NCBI GenBank assembly: GCA_943787535.1
Contig: CALSMU010000003.1
Span: 1-64,000 of the forward strand
Direction: 5' to 3'
From: an uncultured Flavobacteriales bacterium
Lineage (GTDB): Bacteria; Bacteroidota; Bacteroidia; Flavobacteriales_D; Parvicellaceae
DNA length: 64,000 nt
Shown: positions 1 through 9,736 of the stretch, in pieces
Layout of the letters: every line of letters starts with the position of its first letter
Numbering within the stretch: the stretch's first letter is position 1
Program-made: the position numbers and the translations under genes
The notes under the pieces: generated by a model
What the model was told of the DNA's origin: nothing
The model's input: the letters and a program-made list of their open reading frames with translations, nothing else
Databases searched by the model: none

Positions 1-2342
1 TACTAAACTTAAGTGAGCAATATGATACGCAAGTTTCAATTAATGCATCTACAGCTAATAATTGCTTAATAACAATTGATAAAGCCTTTGAGAATCTCTC
101 TGAGGCTTTTTTGTATTTGGCAAATCATTGTAAGCTAGAAGTTCGGAAATTAGGAGGTGTTTATTCGTTTCGAGAGGGTTCATCTGCTGTCGAAGATTCG
201 ATTATACCAAGAAAGAAGAATGTGTATTTGTTTCAAGGAGTTGTAACAGATATGAGGACTTCAGAGCCATTGCCTTTCGCCTCATTGAAAATTGGAGATC
301 AAGTATTGACGAGTACTGAAAATGGTCATTTTAGTTATAGGTCGAATCAATCAAAACAAACAATTCGGCTGAAATATTTAGGATATTATGAAAAGGATAC
401 AACGCTAAATTTTGGAAGTGATTTAAAGATACTACTCAAGAGTTCAGTAATGAAATTAAATGAGGTTGAAGTTAATTATAAACCCGTTTATTACACGAGC
501 ACAGGTGGAGCTATTGGAGAAATACAATTGAATGATATTGCCTCTAATTTAGTGCCTGGTAACGGGAGTAACTTAATCTTTAATACACTACGATTGTACC
601 CTGGAATTTCTGCTTCTGGCGAGTCAACTTCCGATTACATTGTTTGGGGGTCATATCCTGGTGAAAATAATATTGTATTTGACGGAGTAACCTTATTTCA
701 CAGTCGAGGAATTAATGATGGAATAGGACGCGTAAACCCATTAATAATTAAAAATATTGAGGTTTATAAAGGCGCATATAATGTGGATGTGGCAGATGGT
801 GTAGGTGGTGCGGTACATATTAATGGAAAAAAAGGAAGTATCGACACTACACACCTTGAACTTTCCGTAAACAATCAAATAACGGGGATTTATACCAACC
901 TTCCTTTTAAAAAGTTATCGTCTAACCTTCAGATTGCCGGACGATACTCATATTATCAATTAATCGAGGACTGGTTAAAAACAAAAAGTAATGATAAATA
1001 TTTTTACCCTAAATACAACTTTGGCGATTATAATATAAAATTCAATACACATTTTAATAATAACGATCAACTACAGTTTAGTCTTCTCGGAAGCTCAGAT
1101 AGCTATTATGAGTCTTTGACTAAGGAAAAAAACGGGTATTTTCACGAGGTAAAAATAAGTTCAAAGCAAACTGGAGGAGCGTTTCGTTATAATAGAATGT
1201 GGAAAAAAGGAGGGATAACTTCTTTTCAATTAGCTAAAAGTTCTTATACCCCTGAATACAAGTCTGAAAGTCATTATTCTACACCTTTTGGTAGTTTATC
1301 TTCGGACAGTGTAAATAATTTTATTACCAAGAGTGCTCTACAAATGACACATCAATTTCCTGCGTCTAAATGGTTGAATATGTTAACGGGCCTTGCGTAC
1401 ATTCAAAATGACTATCAACTTTCAATAAAGAATGACAGTTTGTTTGTAAACCAATCTGATAATAGTTTAGAACGTTTGTCTTCTTTTGTTAAAAATAACT
1501 TTCAATTAGGTCGACTAACACTCGAGCCAGGATTGAAATTAGACGTTGTATTGTCAGGGTTACAACCTTTTTTGCAACCGAGAATTAATGGTAAATATAA
1601 CTTAAGTGAATATTGGAATGTTAAGTTTGGTTCAGGGTTGTATCGTCAATATATTTCAAAATCATTACTGACAGATAATTTTGGTCAGCGTACTTTTTTT
1701 TGGCAGACGAGCAACAGCGTAACCGCTCCATCCACCAATGGAATTCATAATGCCTTGTCCTTGTTGTATGGGGCTAATTCCATTGAATTAACCATAGAGG
1801 GGTTTTTTAAAACCACATCTAATATCAATCGGTATTTTATGAATGATAGTATCAGTGGATTGTTTCATTCGGTAGGCGAATCTAAATCTTACGGAATAGA
1901 CTTATTGCTAAAAAGGAAATTTAGAACGCATGAATTACTATTGGCGTATTCACTTGGAAAAGTTGATGAAAGGTTTGAGCAAAATTCTAATCAGGAATTC
2001 ACACATGCTCCTCAAGATCAAAGACATGAAATAAAATTAGCCTTCCTGTTCCGCTTCAAGAAACTTAAAATTTCTCTCAATCAAGTATACGGATCTGGAT
2101 TTAATAATAGTTTGGAGGGACTCTATTTTAAAGGACGAGAACCTTACTCTCGTTTCGATTTAGGGATGGAATATGACCTTATCGCTCGCAAAGTTGACAT
2201 GGATTTAGGAATTTCAGTACTCAATCTTTTTAACGTACAAAACGTTAGATTAAATCAGTTTTCAAGCTTTCCCGATGGCTCAATTACTTATGTGTCGGGG
2301 GTTCCGTTTACCCCAAGTTTGAATTTAGTAGTATGTTTTTGA
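1..2342 (+). CDS. TonB-dependent outer membrane receptor, 5' end cut by the window
   Basis: Outer-membrane active-transport receptor; the substrate cannot be told. The frame is open with no stop from base 3, so the gene starts left of the window and the TTG at 111 is not its start. Reading from base 3, the first ~55 residues look like an STN (secretin/TonB short N-terminal) domain. A carboxypeptidase-like regulatory domain follows (FQGVVTDMRTSEPLPFASL), then a plug (residues ~125-240, counted from base 111) and a long beta-barrel rich in aromatic strands that ends in a terminal Phe, as usual for outer-membrane barrels. Its 3' end overlaps the convergent GAF remnant by 55 bases. The STN domain suggests control by a FecR-type anti-sigma factor, which would lie outside the window. 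The family call is firm and the ligand is unknown. Confidence 0.9.
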   Translation, partial: LNLSEQYDTQVSINASTANNCLITIDKAFENLSEAFLYLANHCKLEVRKLGGVYSFREGSSAVEDSIIPRKKNVYLFQGVVTDMRTSEPLPFASLKIGDQVLTSTENGHFSYRSNQSKQTIRLKYLGYYEKDTTLNFGSDLKILLKSSVMKLNEVEVNYKPVYYTSTGGAIGEIQLNDIASNLVPGNGSNLIFNTLRLYPGISASGESTSDYIVWGSYPGENNIVFDGVTLFHSRGINDGIGRVNPLIIKNIEVYKGAYNVDVADGVGGAVHINGKKGSIDTTHLELSVNNQITGIYTNLPFKKLSSNLQIAGRYSYYQLIEDWLKTKSNDKYFYPKYNFGDYNIKFNTHFNNNDQLQFSLLGSSDSYYESLTKEKNGYFHEVKISSKQTGGAFRYNRMWKKGGITSFQLAKSSYTPEYKSESHYSTPFGSLSSDSVNNFITKSALQMTHQFPASKWLNMLTGLAYIQNDYQLSIKNDSLFVNQSDNSLERLSSFVKNNFQLGRLTLEPGLKLDVVLSGLQPFLQPRINGKYNLSEYWNVKFGSGLYRQYISKSLLTDNFGQRTFFWQTSNSVTAPSTNGIHNALSLLYGANSIELTIEGFFKTTSNINRYFMNDSISGLFHSVGESKSYGIDLLLKRKFRTHELLLAYSLGKVDERFEQNSNQEFTHAPQDQRHEIKLAFLFRFKKLKISLNQVYGSGFNNSLEGLYFKGREPYSRFDLGMEYDLIARKVDMDLGISVLNLFNVQNVRLNQFSSFPDGSITYVSGVPFTPSLNLVVCF

Positions 2343-3573
2343 ATATATTTATTGAACGACCCAAAACTCTCGCTTTTATTAACAACGATATTAAATTCTA
2401 AAATCAGTTGTGCACCATCAGATCTGAGCTTAAGTGAGGGCATTTCACTTGTAATTAAACCGTTCAATTTATTAACTACGTTTAGTATTTTGGTTTCATT
2501 CAGATCAACGGATGTGAAAATTAACTCAACCGTAGTCTTTTTTTCATCAATTTTAAGTTCAATTCCTTTGTTCGAATTTCTTTTTCCAATTTCTGAGGAC
2601 ATCAATAATAGACAGTTTGTTGCAATTGCCAATGCCAAGTTTCCCTTAGCGTAAATTATAGGGTCGGATTTGAAATCGGGTAAAGAAAATCCTCCAATTA
2701 GATTTGTTGAATTTCTTGCAAGATCTTGGGCTGACGTAATGATTTCTGATACGGGAGTTGATTCTGCATTTATTACCAAAGATTCTAGTGCTTTTATACA
2801 GTCCATGCTGTCATTTAGAGCAAATTCCATTTCGAATAGCAAATCTTCATTCTGCTTATGCGTTTTTGAAGCAGCTTCATGAGATAATCTTATAGCGTCT
2901 GAAAACTTTGCTTTGTCTGAAAAAATATGATGGGAATGATTAAGGTATGTTTGTATGGATTTACGAGCGGAATGTCCAAGTTGAATAAAGCTTTCTAATG
3001 ATTTTAGAGAATTAGCTAATTCCGAAATAGCTGGTATTAAAGTAGCTTCGGTTAAGCCTAATCTTGTTTGTCTTCGATCTTTTGTAAGATGTTTTAGTCG
3101 GATATTGACTAAATTTGCTAGCTTTTTCAAGGAATTGTGTTCTTCCTGAGAAAACTCTCTTTTTTTTTATGTCCAGAACGCAAAGAGACCCCATAACTGC
3201 TTCGTCTAATTTTATTGGAACACCAAGGTAAGATTGGATATTATATTCTTTTACCACATGTTGGGGGGATTCGTGGTTCATTCTCTGCATCATTAACCTA
3301 AAAAGCTTCTCCATCTTTAACTACGAATTGACAAAAGGAGACATCTCGATGAGTGCCCCTTGCTTCAGCAAGCACAGGAGGTAAGCCAATATGTGCCTTA
3401 AAGAATTGTACTTGATCAAGAACCAGACTTACAAGCGCTATAGGGCTATTTAGTTCTTCGGAAGCATTTTTAACTATTTCCTGAAGTTCAGAATCATTGG
3501 TTTCAGCCAATAGTTCTTTAGTAAATAAATTTCGCCTGTTATTTGAATTGTCTAATACATTAATTCTGTCCAT
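2288..3573 (-). pseudogene. Broken GAF-domain sensor protein (three lesions)
   Basis: Three reading frames join into one ~428-residue protein. It starts at the ATG at 3573 (MDRINVLDN) and has a GAF domain (SPIALVSLVLDQ, SFCQFVVKDGEAF, SYLGVPIKLDE, GSLCVLD). About 250 mostly helical residues follow, ending in a stretch that may be a degraded histidine-kinase-type ATPase domain. An in-frame TAG sits at about 3298-3300, where GAF relatives have a hydrophobic residue; the same frame then continues with the family-like VNDAENEPR. A C6 run near 3263-3268 and an A9 run (T9 on the plus strand) near 3160-3168 each shift the frame, and removing one base from each restores it. Either the gene is decayed or some lesions are sequencing errors; the nonsense codon favours decay. 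Function beyond small-molecule or redox sensing cannot be assigned. Confidence 0.75.
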
Positions 3574-3578
3574 AGTTT

Positions 3579-3794
3579 TTATTTGATTTCTTGCAACAGC
3601 ATTGCTAAATAATCTGATTTTTTTCCGAGGCAATCAAAGTTAATAATAATTATGGTACTTCTTCTAACAAATAGAAATGTGTATATAGAGATTCCTTTCT
3701 TTTCTGCTCCATCTGCTATTTCTGAAACGTAATTTATGTGTAAAATATAATGCAATCCCCTGCTGCTTGAATATTTAATGTTATTTGAAAACAT
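3579..3794 (-). CDS. Small hypothetical protein upstream of the GAF pseudogene
   Basis: A 71-residue reading frame with an ATG start. It ends 5 bases before the start of the GAF pseudogene on the same strand, so the two may once have formed an operon. The middle has a hydrophobic beta-like stretch (STIIIINFDCLG), but there is no signal peptide, membrane helix or motif I recognise. It is divergent from the SPFH gene, with a 49-base shared upstream region. It could be a true small protein or a remnant of the same decayed unit. Confidence 0.35.
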   Translation of the reverse strand: MFSNNIKYSSSRGLHYILHINYVSEIADGAEKKGISIYTFLFVRRSTIIIINFDCLGKKSDYLAMLLQEIK

Positions 3795-3843
3795 TTTTTT
3801 TATTCATTTTTTGTTAGTATTATTGTGATATTAAAATGATATT

Positions 3844-4698
3844 ATGATGAAAAACGAAAAACAAATTAAAGCAAGTAATGGTTATATAATGCTACTAATT
3901 TTATTAGTCCTAATTATGAGTATGGTAACCGGTTTACTAATCACAAAAAACCCAATTTTTGTATTTTTAGCGCCAGTTATACTGTTAATAGTTAAAGGCT
4001 TTTTTATTATCAATCCAAATGGTTCAAAAGTTATGGTTTTGTTTGGAGCCTATAAAGGGACTGTTCGTGATAATGGGTTCTTTTGGACAAATCCTTTTTA
4101 TACAAGACAAAAAATTTCCTTAAGGGCAAGGAATTTTGATAGCGAGCGCGTAAAGGTTAATGATAAGATAGGAAATCCAATTATGATTAATGTAATATTG
4201 GTTTGGAAAGTAGAAAACACATATAAATCAGCTTTCGATGTAGATAATTATGAGGAGTTTGTTCGGGTTCAGACTGATGCTGCAGTAAGAAAGTTAGCAG
4301 GATCATACCCTTATGACAATTTTGATGATGAAGAGGCTGAATTAACGTTAAGATCAGGAATGGATGGAGTAAATAAAGCTTTGGAAGATGAAATTACTGA
4401 ACGCCTCGCTATAGCGGGTATTGAGGTAATGGAAGCTAGAATAGGTTATTTAGCTTATGCCCCGGAAATTGCAAGTTCAATGTTAAAAAGGCAGCAGGCT
4501 GTTGCTATTGTAGCTGCTCGTAAGAAAATTGTTGAAGGGGCTGTTGGAATGGTGGAAGATGCTTTGACAAAACTATCCAAGGACAATATTATTGATTTCG
4601 ATGATGATAAAAAAGCTTCAATGGTGAGCAATCTAATGGTGGTTTTATGCGGTGATAAAGAGGCCACACCTGTAATTAATACTGGATCATTAAACTAA
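3844..4698 (+). CDS. SPFH (band 7/stomatin-like) domain membrane protein
   Basis: Membrane-anchored scaffold of the SPFH superfamily, 284 residues. Two hydrophobic segments lie at ~14-34 and ~38-56. The SPFH domain follows (residues ~60-230), with the characteristic inbound segments VMVLFGAYKGTVRDNGFFW and NPIMINVILVWKV. An Ala/Val-rich helical stretch (QQAVAIVAARKKIVEGAVGM) is typical of the family's coiled-coil region. The short C-terminal tail is acidic. The gene is followed after 6 bases by an Arc-type repressor gene, a pairing seen repeatedly in Bacteroidota. The precise role of this subgroup is not established. Confidence 0.85.
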   Translation: MMKNEKQIKASNGYIMLLILLVLIMSMVTGLLITKNPIFVFLAPVILLIVKGFFIINPNGSKVMVLFGAYKGTVRDNGFFWTNPFYTRQKISLRARNFDSERVKVNDKIGNPIMINVILVWKVENTYKSAFDVDNYEEFVRVQTDAAVRKLAGSYPYDNFDDEEAELTLRSGMDGVNKALEDEITERLAIAGIEVMEARIGYLAYAPEIASSMLKRQQAVAIVAARKKIVEGAVGMVEDALTKLSKDNIIDFDDDKKASMVSNLMVVLCGDKEATPVINTGSLN

Positions 4699-4704
4699 TG
4701 ATTT

Positions 4705-4893
4705 GTGAGTAAAAGAAAACCATTTGTATTAAGGATTGATCCAGAGACATTCAAGCAAATTGAGAAATGGGCAGATGATGAATTCCGTAGTGTTAATGGG
4801 CAATTGGAATGGATTATTAATAAAAGCCTTAAAGACGCTAAAAGACTAACGAATAAACAAAAATCCCAAGAAAACGGAACGAATAAAAAATAG
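4705..4893 (+). CDS. Arc-family ribbon-helix-helix DNA-binding protein
   Basis: A 62-residue protein beginning at a GTG six bases after the SPFH stop. FVLRIDPETFKQIEKWAD matches the N-terminal beta-strand and first helix of Arc/MetJ ribbon-helix-helix repressors, and SVNGQLEWIINKSLKDAK matches the second helix; a Lys-rich tail follows. It probably dimerises and binds operator DNA, and may regulate its own operon with the SPFH gene. The position and the fold are seen in the sequence; the target is inference. Confidence 0.8.
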   Translation: MSKRKPFVLRIDPETFKQIEKWADDEFRSVNGQLEWIINKSLKDAKRLTNKQKSQENGTNKK

Positions 4894-4926
4894 TAGTTCA
4901 TTTAGATTATACAGTAATCCATGTTC

Positions 4927-4968
4927 TAATTAGTGTACGTTTTTTTAGAGAAAGACGTACACTAATTA
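4927..4968. terminator. 14-bp perfect inverted repeat between convergent genes
   Basis: Arms at 4927-4940 and 4955-4968 are perfect reverse complements (TAATTAGTGTACGT). They are separated by a 14-base T-rich/A-rich loop that can add about four more pairs when a G-U is allowed. The repeat lies between the Arc-type gene and the convergent rseP, so a bidirectional terminator is the simplest reading. A clean U-tract after the stem is lacking, so an operator for the neighbouring ribbon-helix-helix protein is also possible. Confidence 0.5.
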
Positions 4969-5135
4969 TAATACGTATGCACTTAACCCCTTTTTTTCAG
5001 ACCTTACTTCCAATTTTTGAAACGGAATTTCGATATAAAACATTATTAAATTTAGCGGTTCTTGGATCCTCAGAGCAGAAAACGCAGGTCGTTTTCAAAA
5101 ACACAGACAGGGAATTGATACAAGAACTATTAAAA

Positions 5136-6464
5136 CTAAGCGCCAACTATCCAGCGATAAATATCCATTCCATTGGCGTAGAGAAGCAAACTAAGCAACA
5201 ATACCATCCCTACAACCTGTGCTCTTGTAAGAAATTTATCACTAGGCGCTTTCCCTGCAATCATTTCATAGATAAGAAACATCACATGCCCTCCATCCAA
5301 AGCAGGGATTGGAAGAATATTCATAAAAGCCAAAATGATTGAAAGAAATGCAGTATTTAACCAGAATATTTGCCAATTCCACTCCGAAGGAAATATTTTC
5401 CCAATGGATCCAAAACCTCCTAACTGCTTAGCCCCTTCTTTAGAAAACAACAGACCCATAGACTTAACGTACTTCCCTAAAGTCTCAACACCGAGATTGA
5501 TTCCTTCTGGAATAGATTCAAAAAATCCAAACTTCTCTGTTTTGTAAACCAACAAATCAATTGGCATTTTGGTATGGAAGCCTAATGTTCCTTCTTCACT
5601 TACATTTACTTGAACTACCATATGCTCTTCTCCTCTGTAAAGACCTAATTCAATAATGGTATCCTTATGGTTTTGCAATTCATCCGTAAAATGCTGGAAA
5701 AAAGGAAAGGACATTCCATTAATCTCTACCAAGCTATCACTTGCTTGCAACCCTGCTTCAGAAGCTCCAGAATTAGGCGCGACGTCATTAATGCAAGTTG
5801 GAATCAATGCCTCAAACAATGGTCCTTTTACATTCGCTAATACTCTCTGCTCAAAATCCGAAGGAAGCGAAATATGTTTTTTAACTCCGTTTCTTATTAG
5901 GTTGACCTCTCTGTTCCCATCAATCAGAATTAAAGAACTAATATCACCCATAGTTTGGGGCACATTCCCGTTTACATCAAGGATTATATCTCCTTCCATA
6001 AATAGGTTTTCTCCCTCTATGCTTTCATCGGCTAAATGAACTCCATAAATAGCGTTTTCTACAGGTAAATATTCTTTGCCCCAAACCCACATTACAGCAA
6101 TATATATAAACAAAGCAAGAATAAAATTAACAGTTACACCACCAATCATAATAATTAATCGTTGCCAAGTTGGTTTCGACCTAAACTCCCATGGCTCAGC
6201 AGGTTTATCTAGCTGTTCTTTGTCCATGCTCTCATCTATCATCCCAGATATTTTCACATACCCTCCTAAAGGAATCCACCCTATTCCGTATTCTGTATCG
6301 CCCTTTTTAAATTTAAAAAGGGAAAAACCAGCATCAAAAAATAAATAGAATTTTTCCACTCGAGTACCAAACCATCTAGCTGGTAAAAAGTGTCCTAATT
6401 CGTGTAATACAATTAATATTGAAAGGCTCAAAATAAGCTGAGCAGCTTTAATCCAAAACTCCAT
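5136..6464 (-). CDS. rseP: Site-2 intramembrane zinc metalloprotease RseP
   Basis: Inner-membrane protease that cleaves membrane-embedded substrates such as anti-sigma factors or signal-peptide remnants, 442 residues. The zinc motif HELGH is at residues 21-25 in the first membrane helix. The third ligand motif is near residue 393 (NILPIPALDGGH). PDZ-like sequence occupies the middle (ASEAGLQASDSLVEINGMSFPF). Length and topology (N-terminal helix, periplasmic PDZ region, two C-terminal helices) fit the RseP/YluC family. The start ATG is supported by the family N-terminus and by a promoter-like TATCTTTG 20 bases upstream. Confidence 0.93.
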   Translation of the reverse strand: MEFWIKAAQLILSLSILIVLHELGHFLPARWFGTRVEKFYLFFDAGFSLFKFKKGDTEYGIGWIPLGGYVKISGMIDESMDKEQLDKPAEPWEFRSKPTWQRLIIMIGGVTVNFILALFIYIAVMWVWGKEYLPVENAIYGVHLADESIEGENLFMEGDIILDVNGNVPQTMGDISSLILIDGNREVNLIRNGVKKHISLPSDFEQRVLANVKGPLFEALIPTCINDVAPNSGASEAGLQASDSLVEINGMSFPFFQHFTDELQNHKDTIIELGLYRGEEHMVVQVNVSEEGTLGFHTKMPIDLLVYKTEKFGFFESIPEGINLGVETLGKYVKSMGLLFSKEGAKQLGGFGSIGKIFPSEWNWQIFWLNTAFLSIILAFMNILPIPALDGGHVMFLIYEMIAGKAPSDKFLTRAQVVGMVLLLSLLLYANGMDIYRWIVGA

Positions 6465-6483
6465 AATTTTTATAAATGAAAGG

Positions 6484-6491
6484 CAAAGATA
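6484..6491 (-). promoter_or_regulatory. -7 element for rseP
   Basis: On the minus strand this reads TATCTTTG, an exact match to the Bacteroidota -7 consensus TAnnTTTG, and it ends 19 bases before the rseP ATG. The upstream -33 position carries only a weak TTTA. Confidence 0.45.
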
Positions 6492-6588
6492 GTTTTATAA
6501 ATGAATAACTAAAGGTTGATGTTGTGAATTAATACTAATCGATACAGTAACTAAAAAAAAGCACAATTATAAACTCTCATCTATACCA

Positions 6589-8004
6589 TCACTCCCTTTT
6601 AGCACTTGCTTTAATTTCATCAATTAAAGCACCTTGCGCCTCCTCGTAATTTTTAATGCGAACGTAATTACCATCTCCTAATCCAACCACTTTTTCTAAT
6701 GAAAGCTCTTGAAACTTGTTCGTTTTTACTCCAACAATTGAAATTGTAACACCCTTTTTCTTATACTTTTTAGCCAATTTATAAGGATTAATATCATTTT
6801 GAGTAAACCCTCCATCTGTTGCCATAATGACTTGATTGTTTCCTTGTGGTATAAAAAATTCTTCCGCTTTTTGATAAGCTTTCTTCATTCCTTTACCGCC
6901 TGCTGTATGCCCATGAGCTTTTAATCCTTGTATAATGCTTATAATGGTATCTGGATTATTTCCTGGCATAGTTTCTAAAATAATATTTGCGTTATCCGCA
7001 TATGAAACCACCGTAATTTGATCTACATCTCGCAACATTCTAGCTAAATTTATCATAGCTACTTTCAGTAGATCCAGCTTACCCGTGTAAGCCATCGATT
7101 TAGAAACGTCGACTAAAAAAACAATATTACTTGGCTTAAATTCATTTACAGAAAAATTAGGAAAGGGATCGTCTTCTGCCTCCACCATGATTTCCAAAAT
7201 AGTATCTTGTTCTTCTACCTCGTCCATAATAATTTCCACTGTGGGTTTGTTTTCAATTTCATCTGGCTCAAATAGATCCTCAGAGCTATCTTCGATCGCT
7301 TCATCCGGGTTATTCGTTTCAATCACAAGCAACTCTTCCTCAGGAGCTTTTTCTAATTCAAGTAATACCACATTATTATTATGGTTCACGTATTTTACAG
7401 CCTCCGTGGGGAAGTAATTTTCTGCCGAAACGACGAAATAATACAAGCCTAATTCAACCTCCTTTTCAACAAGACCTTTTGAATTTGTAGATAATTTTTC
7501 AACTGGGACCCCATTTTTAATCAAAATAACTTGCGATTTATGAATTGGATCCCGCGTATCTTTATCAATAACTGTTACCTCGAGCTCGAAATTAAGTGAA
7601 GTATTAATGTCTTGGTCAGAAAAACTAGGACATGCAATTGCCGATGTTGGAACTACCGAAGTAAAACCTGACACTTTGATAGTTTTGGGCTCTGTGTAGC
7701 AGCTAAAATGAATTGCTATCTTTTCGGAAAACGGACCTTTTACTTCTGGGGTAAATTGAACACGCATGTATACAGTACTGTCAGGGAGTACCTCTTTACT
7801 TGAATATCGAATTTGAAATCGTTTATCTGCTTCTGCTCGAAAAATAAACACCTTTTTGTCGCTGGTGTTTTTTATTGGGACATCAACATACCTTTGGTTT
7901 GACTTATCTATTAAGCCTATTTCGTAAGGCTGATCTAAAAATACCGTTTGGGCATTTACTGCGCCAAAAGCAAATAGAATAAATATGTTAATTAAATTTT
8001 TCAC
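6589..8004 (-). CDS. Secreted von Willebrand factor A-domain protein
   Basis: A 471-residue exported protein with a signal peptide at ~1-18 ending VNAQ. Residues ~20-125 form a DUF1573-like immunoglobulin-type domain. A second beta-rich stretch with a carboxypeptidase-regulatory look follows (FELEVTVIDKDTRDPIHKSQV), then an acidic linker (~220-280). The C-terminal VWA domain has an intact MIDAS: DVSKSM supplies the DxSxS metal ligands and ATDGGF the later Asp. VWA domains bind protein partners in a metal-dependent way, so a periplasmic or surface interaction role is likely. It stands alone with ~120-160 base gaps on both sides. Confidence 0.83.
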   Translation of the reverse strand: MKNLINIFILFAFGAVNAQTVFLDQPYEIGLIDKSNQRYVDVPIKNTSDKKVFIFRAEADKRFQIRYSSKEVLPDSTVYMRVQFTPEVKGPFSEKIAIHFSCYTEPKTIKVSGFTSVVPTSAIACPSFSDQDINTSLNFELEVTVIDKDTRDPIHKSQVILIKNGVPVEKLSTNSKGLVEKEVELGLYYFVVSAENYFPTEAVKYVNHNNNVVLLELEKAPEEELLVIETNNPDEAIEDSSEDLFEPDEIENKPTVEIIMDEVEEQDTILEIMVEAEDDPFPNFSVNEFKPSNIVFLVDVSKSMAYTGKLDLLKVAMINLARMLRDVDQITVVSYADNANIILETMPGNNPDTIISIIQGLKAHGHTAGGKGMKKAYQKAEEFFIPQGNNQVIMATDGGFTQNDINPYKLAKKYKKKGVTISIVGVKTNKFQELSLEKVVGLGDGNYVRIKNYEEAQGALIDEIKASAKRE

Positions 8005-8163
8005 ACAAATATTTATGAATAACTCAACGCAACTCTATTTACAAAGGTTATACCTAAATGGAATGGCGAGGAAATTGAAAATAGTAGCATAAACAACACC
8101 TCTTTATTTTTTATAATTTCTTTTTAAGCGAGATGACTAATTGACATTGCCTCCAAAGCACTC

Positions 8164-9666
8164 TTAATTCTCAATAAATTCCGTAAGTTCATCAGCTATT
8201 TTTCTATCATTACTTAATCGGGGTATTTTATTCTGCCCACCTAGTTTCCCTCGCGATTTCATGAAAGATGTAAACCCACCTTCCTTTATTGAAGACACCT
8301 TTAAAGCCTGTAATATATTTCCCTGTAATAAATCTGCGTAATACGGGTTTTTTTGCTGAAGCAATAAATCCATTTTTACAATAAATCCTTTCATATCATT
8401 TGGTTTCTTTGAAAACTCAATAAACCATTCATGATAGGGAAGTTCTCCTTCTAATGGATTAACCTGAGGAGCTACAGTAAACTCAACAATTTGCGCATCA
8501 AAGCCTTTTAACCCTTCTTGTATTGCAAATTCTACCTCTTCCGCTATTACGTGCTCCCCGAAAGCAGAAGTAAAGTGTTTAATCCTTCCTGTTACAATAA
8601 TTCGGTAAGGTTTTTTGGAAACAAATTTTATCGTATCTCCTAGGTTATATCCCCATAAACCAGCATTCGTATTTAGAATTATCACATAATTAATCCCGAG
8701 CTCAACATCCTTTAATGAGATTCTTTCTCGATCATCTTTAAAGAAATCATCCGCCTTAATAAACTCATAAAATATACCCTCGTTCAGCACCAAAAGCATT
8801 CCTTCTTGATCTTGGCTATCTTGAAAGCTTATAAACCCCTCTGAAGCAGGGTATAATTCAACACTAGGAATTGATTTCCCGATTAGTTCCTCAAATCTTT
8901 TTCTGTATGGCTCATAACTTACTCCTCCATAAACAAAGAGGGAAAAGTTTGGAAAAATGTCTTTAATCAATTTTCCTCCAGACTTTATTTGCAGCTTCTC
9001 AAAGTACATTTGAACCCAGGCAGGAATTCCACTAATCAACGTCATATTTTCATGGATTGTTTCATCAACAATCGCATCTACCTTTGACTCCCAATCATCA
9101 ATACAATTCACTTCATATGAAGGCATTCTGTTTTTTTGTAAATACTGCGGAACATGGTGAGCAACAATTCCAGACAACCTACCAATAGGAATTCCATTTT
9201 CAGATTCCATTTCTGGACTGCCTTGTAAAAATATCATTTTCCCATCTACAAAACCCGATTGATTACTTCCATCGATGTAAGACAACAGAGCATTTCTAGC
9301 GGAATGAATATGATTCGGCATAGATTGCTTTGTAATTGGAATATATTTTGCACCTGAGGTTGTCCCGGATGTCTTACACAAGTAAATTGGTTTTCCGGGC
9401 CAAAGCACATTCTCTTCACCGCTTTTTACTCTTAATATATAAGGCGCAATCCCCTCATAATCTCGCACGGGAACAGCTTTTTTAAAATCGGAATAAGACG
9501 AAATGGTTTTAAAGCCATGGTCCTTTCCAAAAGCTGTGTTTTTTGCCTTTATTATGAGGTTGTCAAATACTTTTTCCTGGACTCGAATTGGATCCGAACT
9601 CCATTTTTTTATTCTTTTTGCGATTAATTTTGCGAAAGGTTTGCTCAATGCTGCTTTAACTCCCAT
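8164..9666 (-). CDS. GH3 auxin-responsive promoter family acyl-adenylating enzyme
   Basis: A 500-residue cytosolic member of the GH3 branch of the ANL adenylate-forming superfamily. The phosphate-binding loop TSGTTSGAKYIPI lies near residues 98-110, and the downstream ATP-binding motifs YPASEGFISF and YNLGDTIKF are present. Family members join carboxylic acids to amino acids through an acyl-adenylate. The bacterial homologues, common in Bacteroidota, have no settled substrate. The gene is monocistronic, with a possible -7 element (TAAATTTG on the minus strand, 9689-9696) about 25 bases before the start. Confidence 0.87.
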   Translation of the reverse strand: MGVKAALSKPFAKLIAKRIKKWSSDPIRVQEKVFDNLIIKAKNTAFGKDHGFKTISSYSDFKKAVPVRDYEGIAPYILRVKSGEENVLWPGKPIYLCKTSGTTSGAKYIPITKQSMPNHIHSARNALLSYIDGSNQSGFVDGKMIFLQGSPEMESENGIPIGRLSGIVAHHVPQYLQKNRMPSYEVNCIDDWESKVDAIVDETIHENMTLISGIPAWVQMYFEKLQIKSGGKLIKDIFPNFSLFVYGGVSYEPYRKRFEELIGKSIPSVELYPASEGFISFQDSQDQEGMLLVLNEGIFYEFIKADDFFKDDRERISLKDVELGINYVIILNTNAGLWGYNLGDTIKFVSKKPYRIIVTGRIKHFTSAFGEHVIAEEVEFAIQEGLKGFDAQIVEFTVAPQVNPLEGELPYHEWFIEFSKKPNDMKGFIVKMDLLLQQKNPYYADLLQGNILQALKVSSIKEGGFTSFMKSRGKLGGQNKIPRLSNDRKIADELTEFIEN

Positions 9667-9736
9667 GATTTTATTTAGAATGCGATTACAAATTTACAGG
9701 TAAAAAAACAAGAATATAAAGCAGAAGCAAGTGACA

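Noticed and set aside
2288..3573. Programmed ribosomal frameshifting to explain the three GAF frames
   Set aside because: It would need two separate frameshifts and a readthrough of TAG in one gene with no stimulatory structure; decay or sequence error is simpler.
4977..5342. A 121-codon plus-strand frame after the inverted repeat, possibly a small gene
   Set aside because: Its last ~207 bases lie inside the 3' end of rseP on the other strand, its sequence shows no family, and the rseP frame is clearly the real one.
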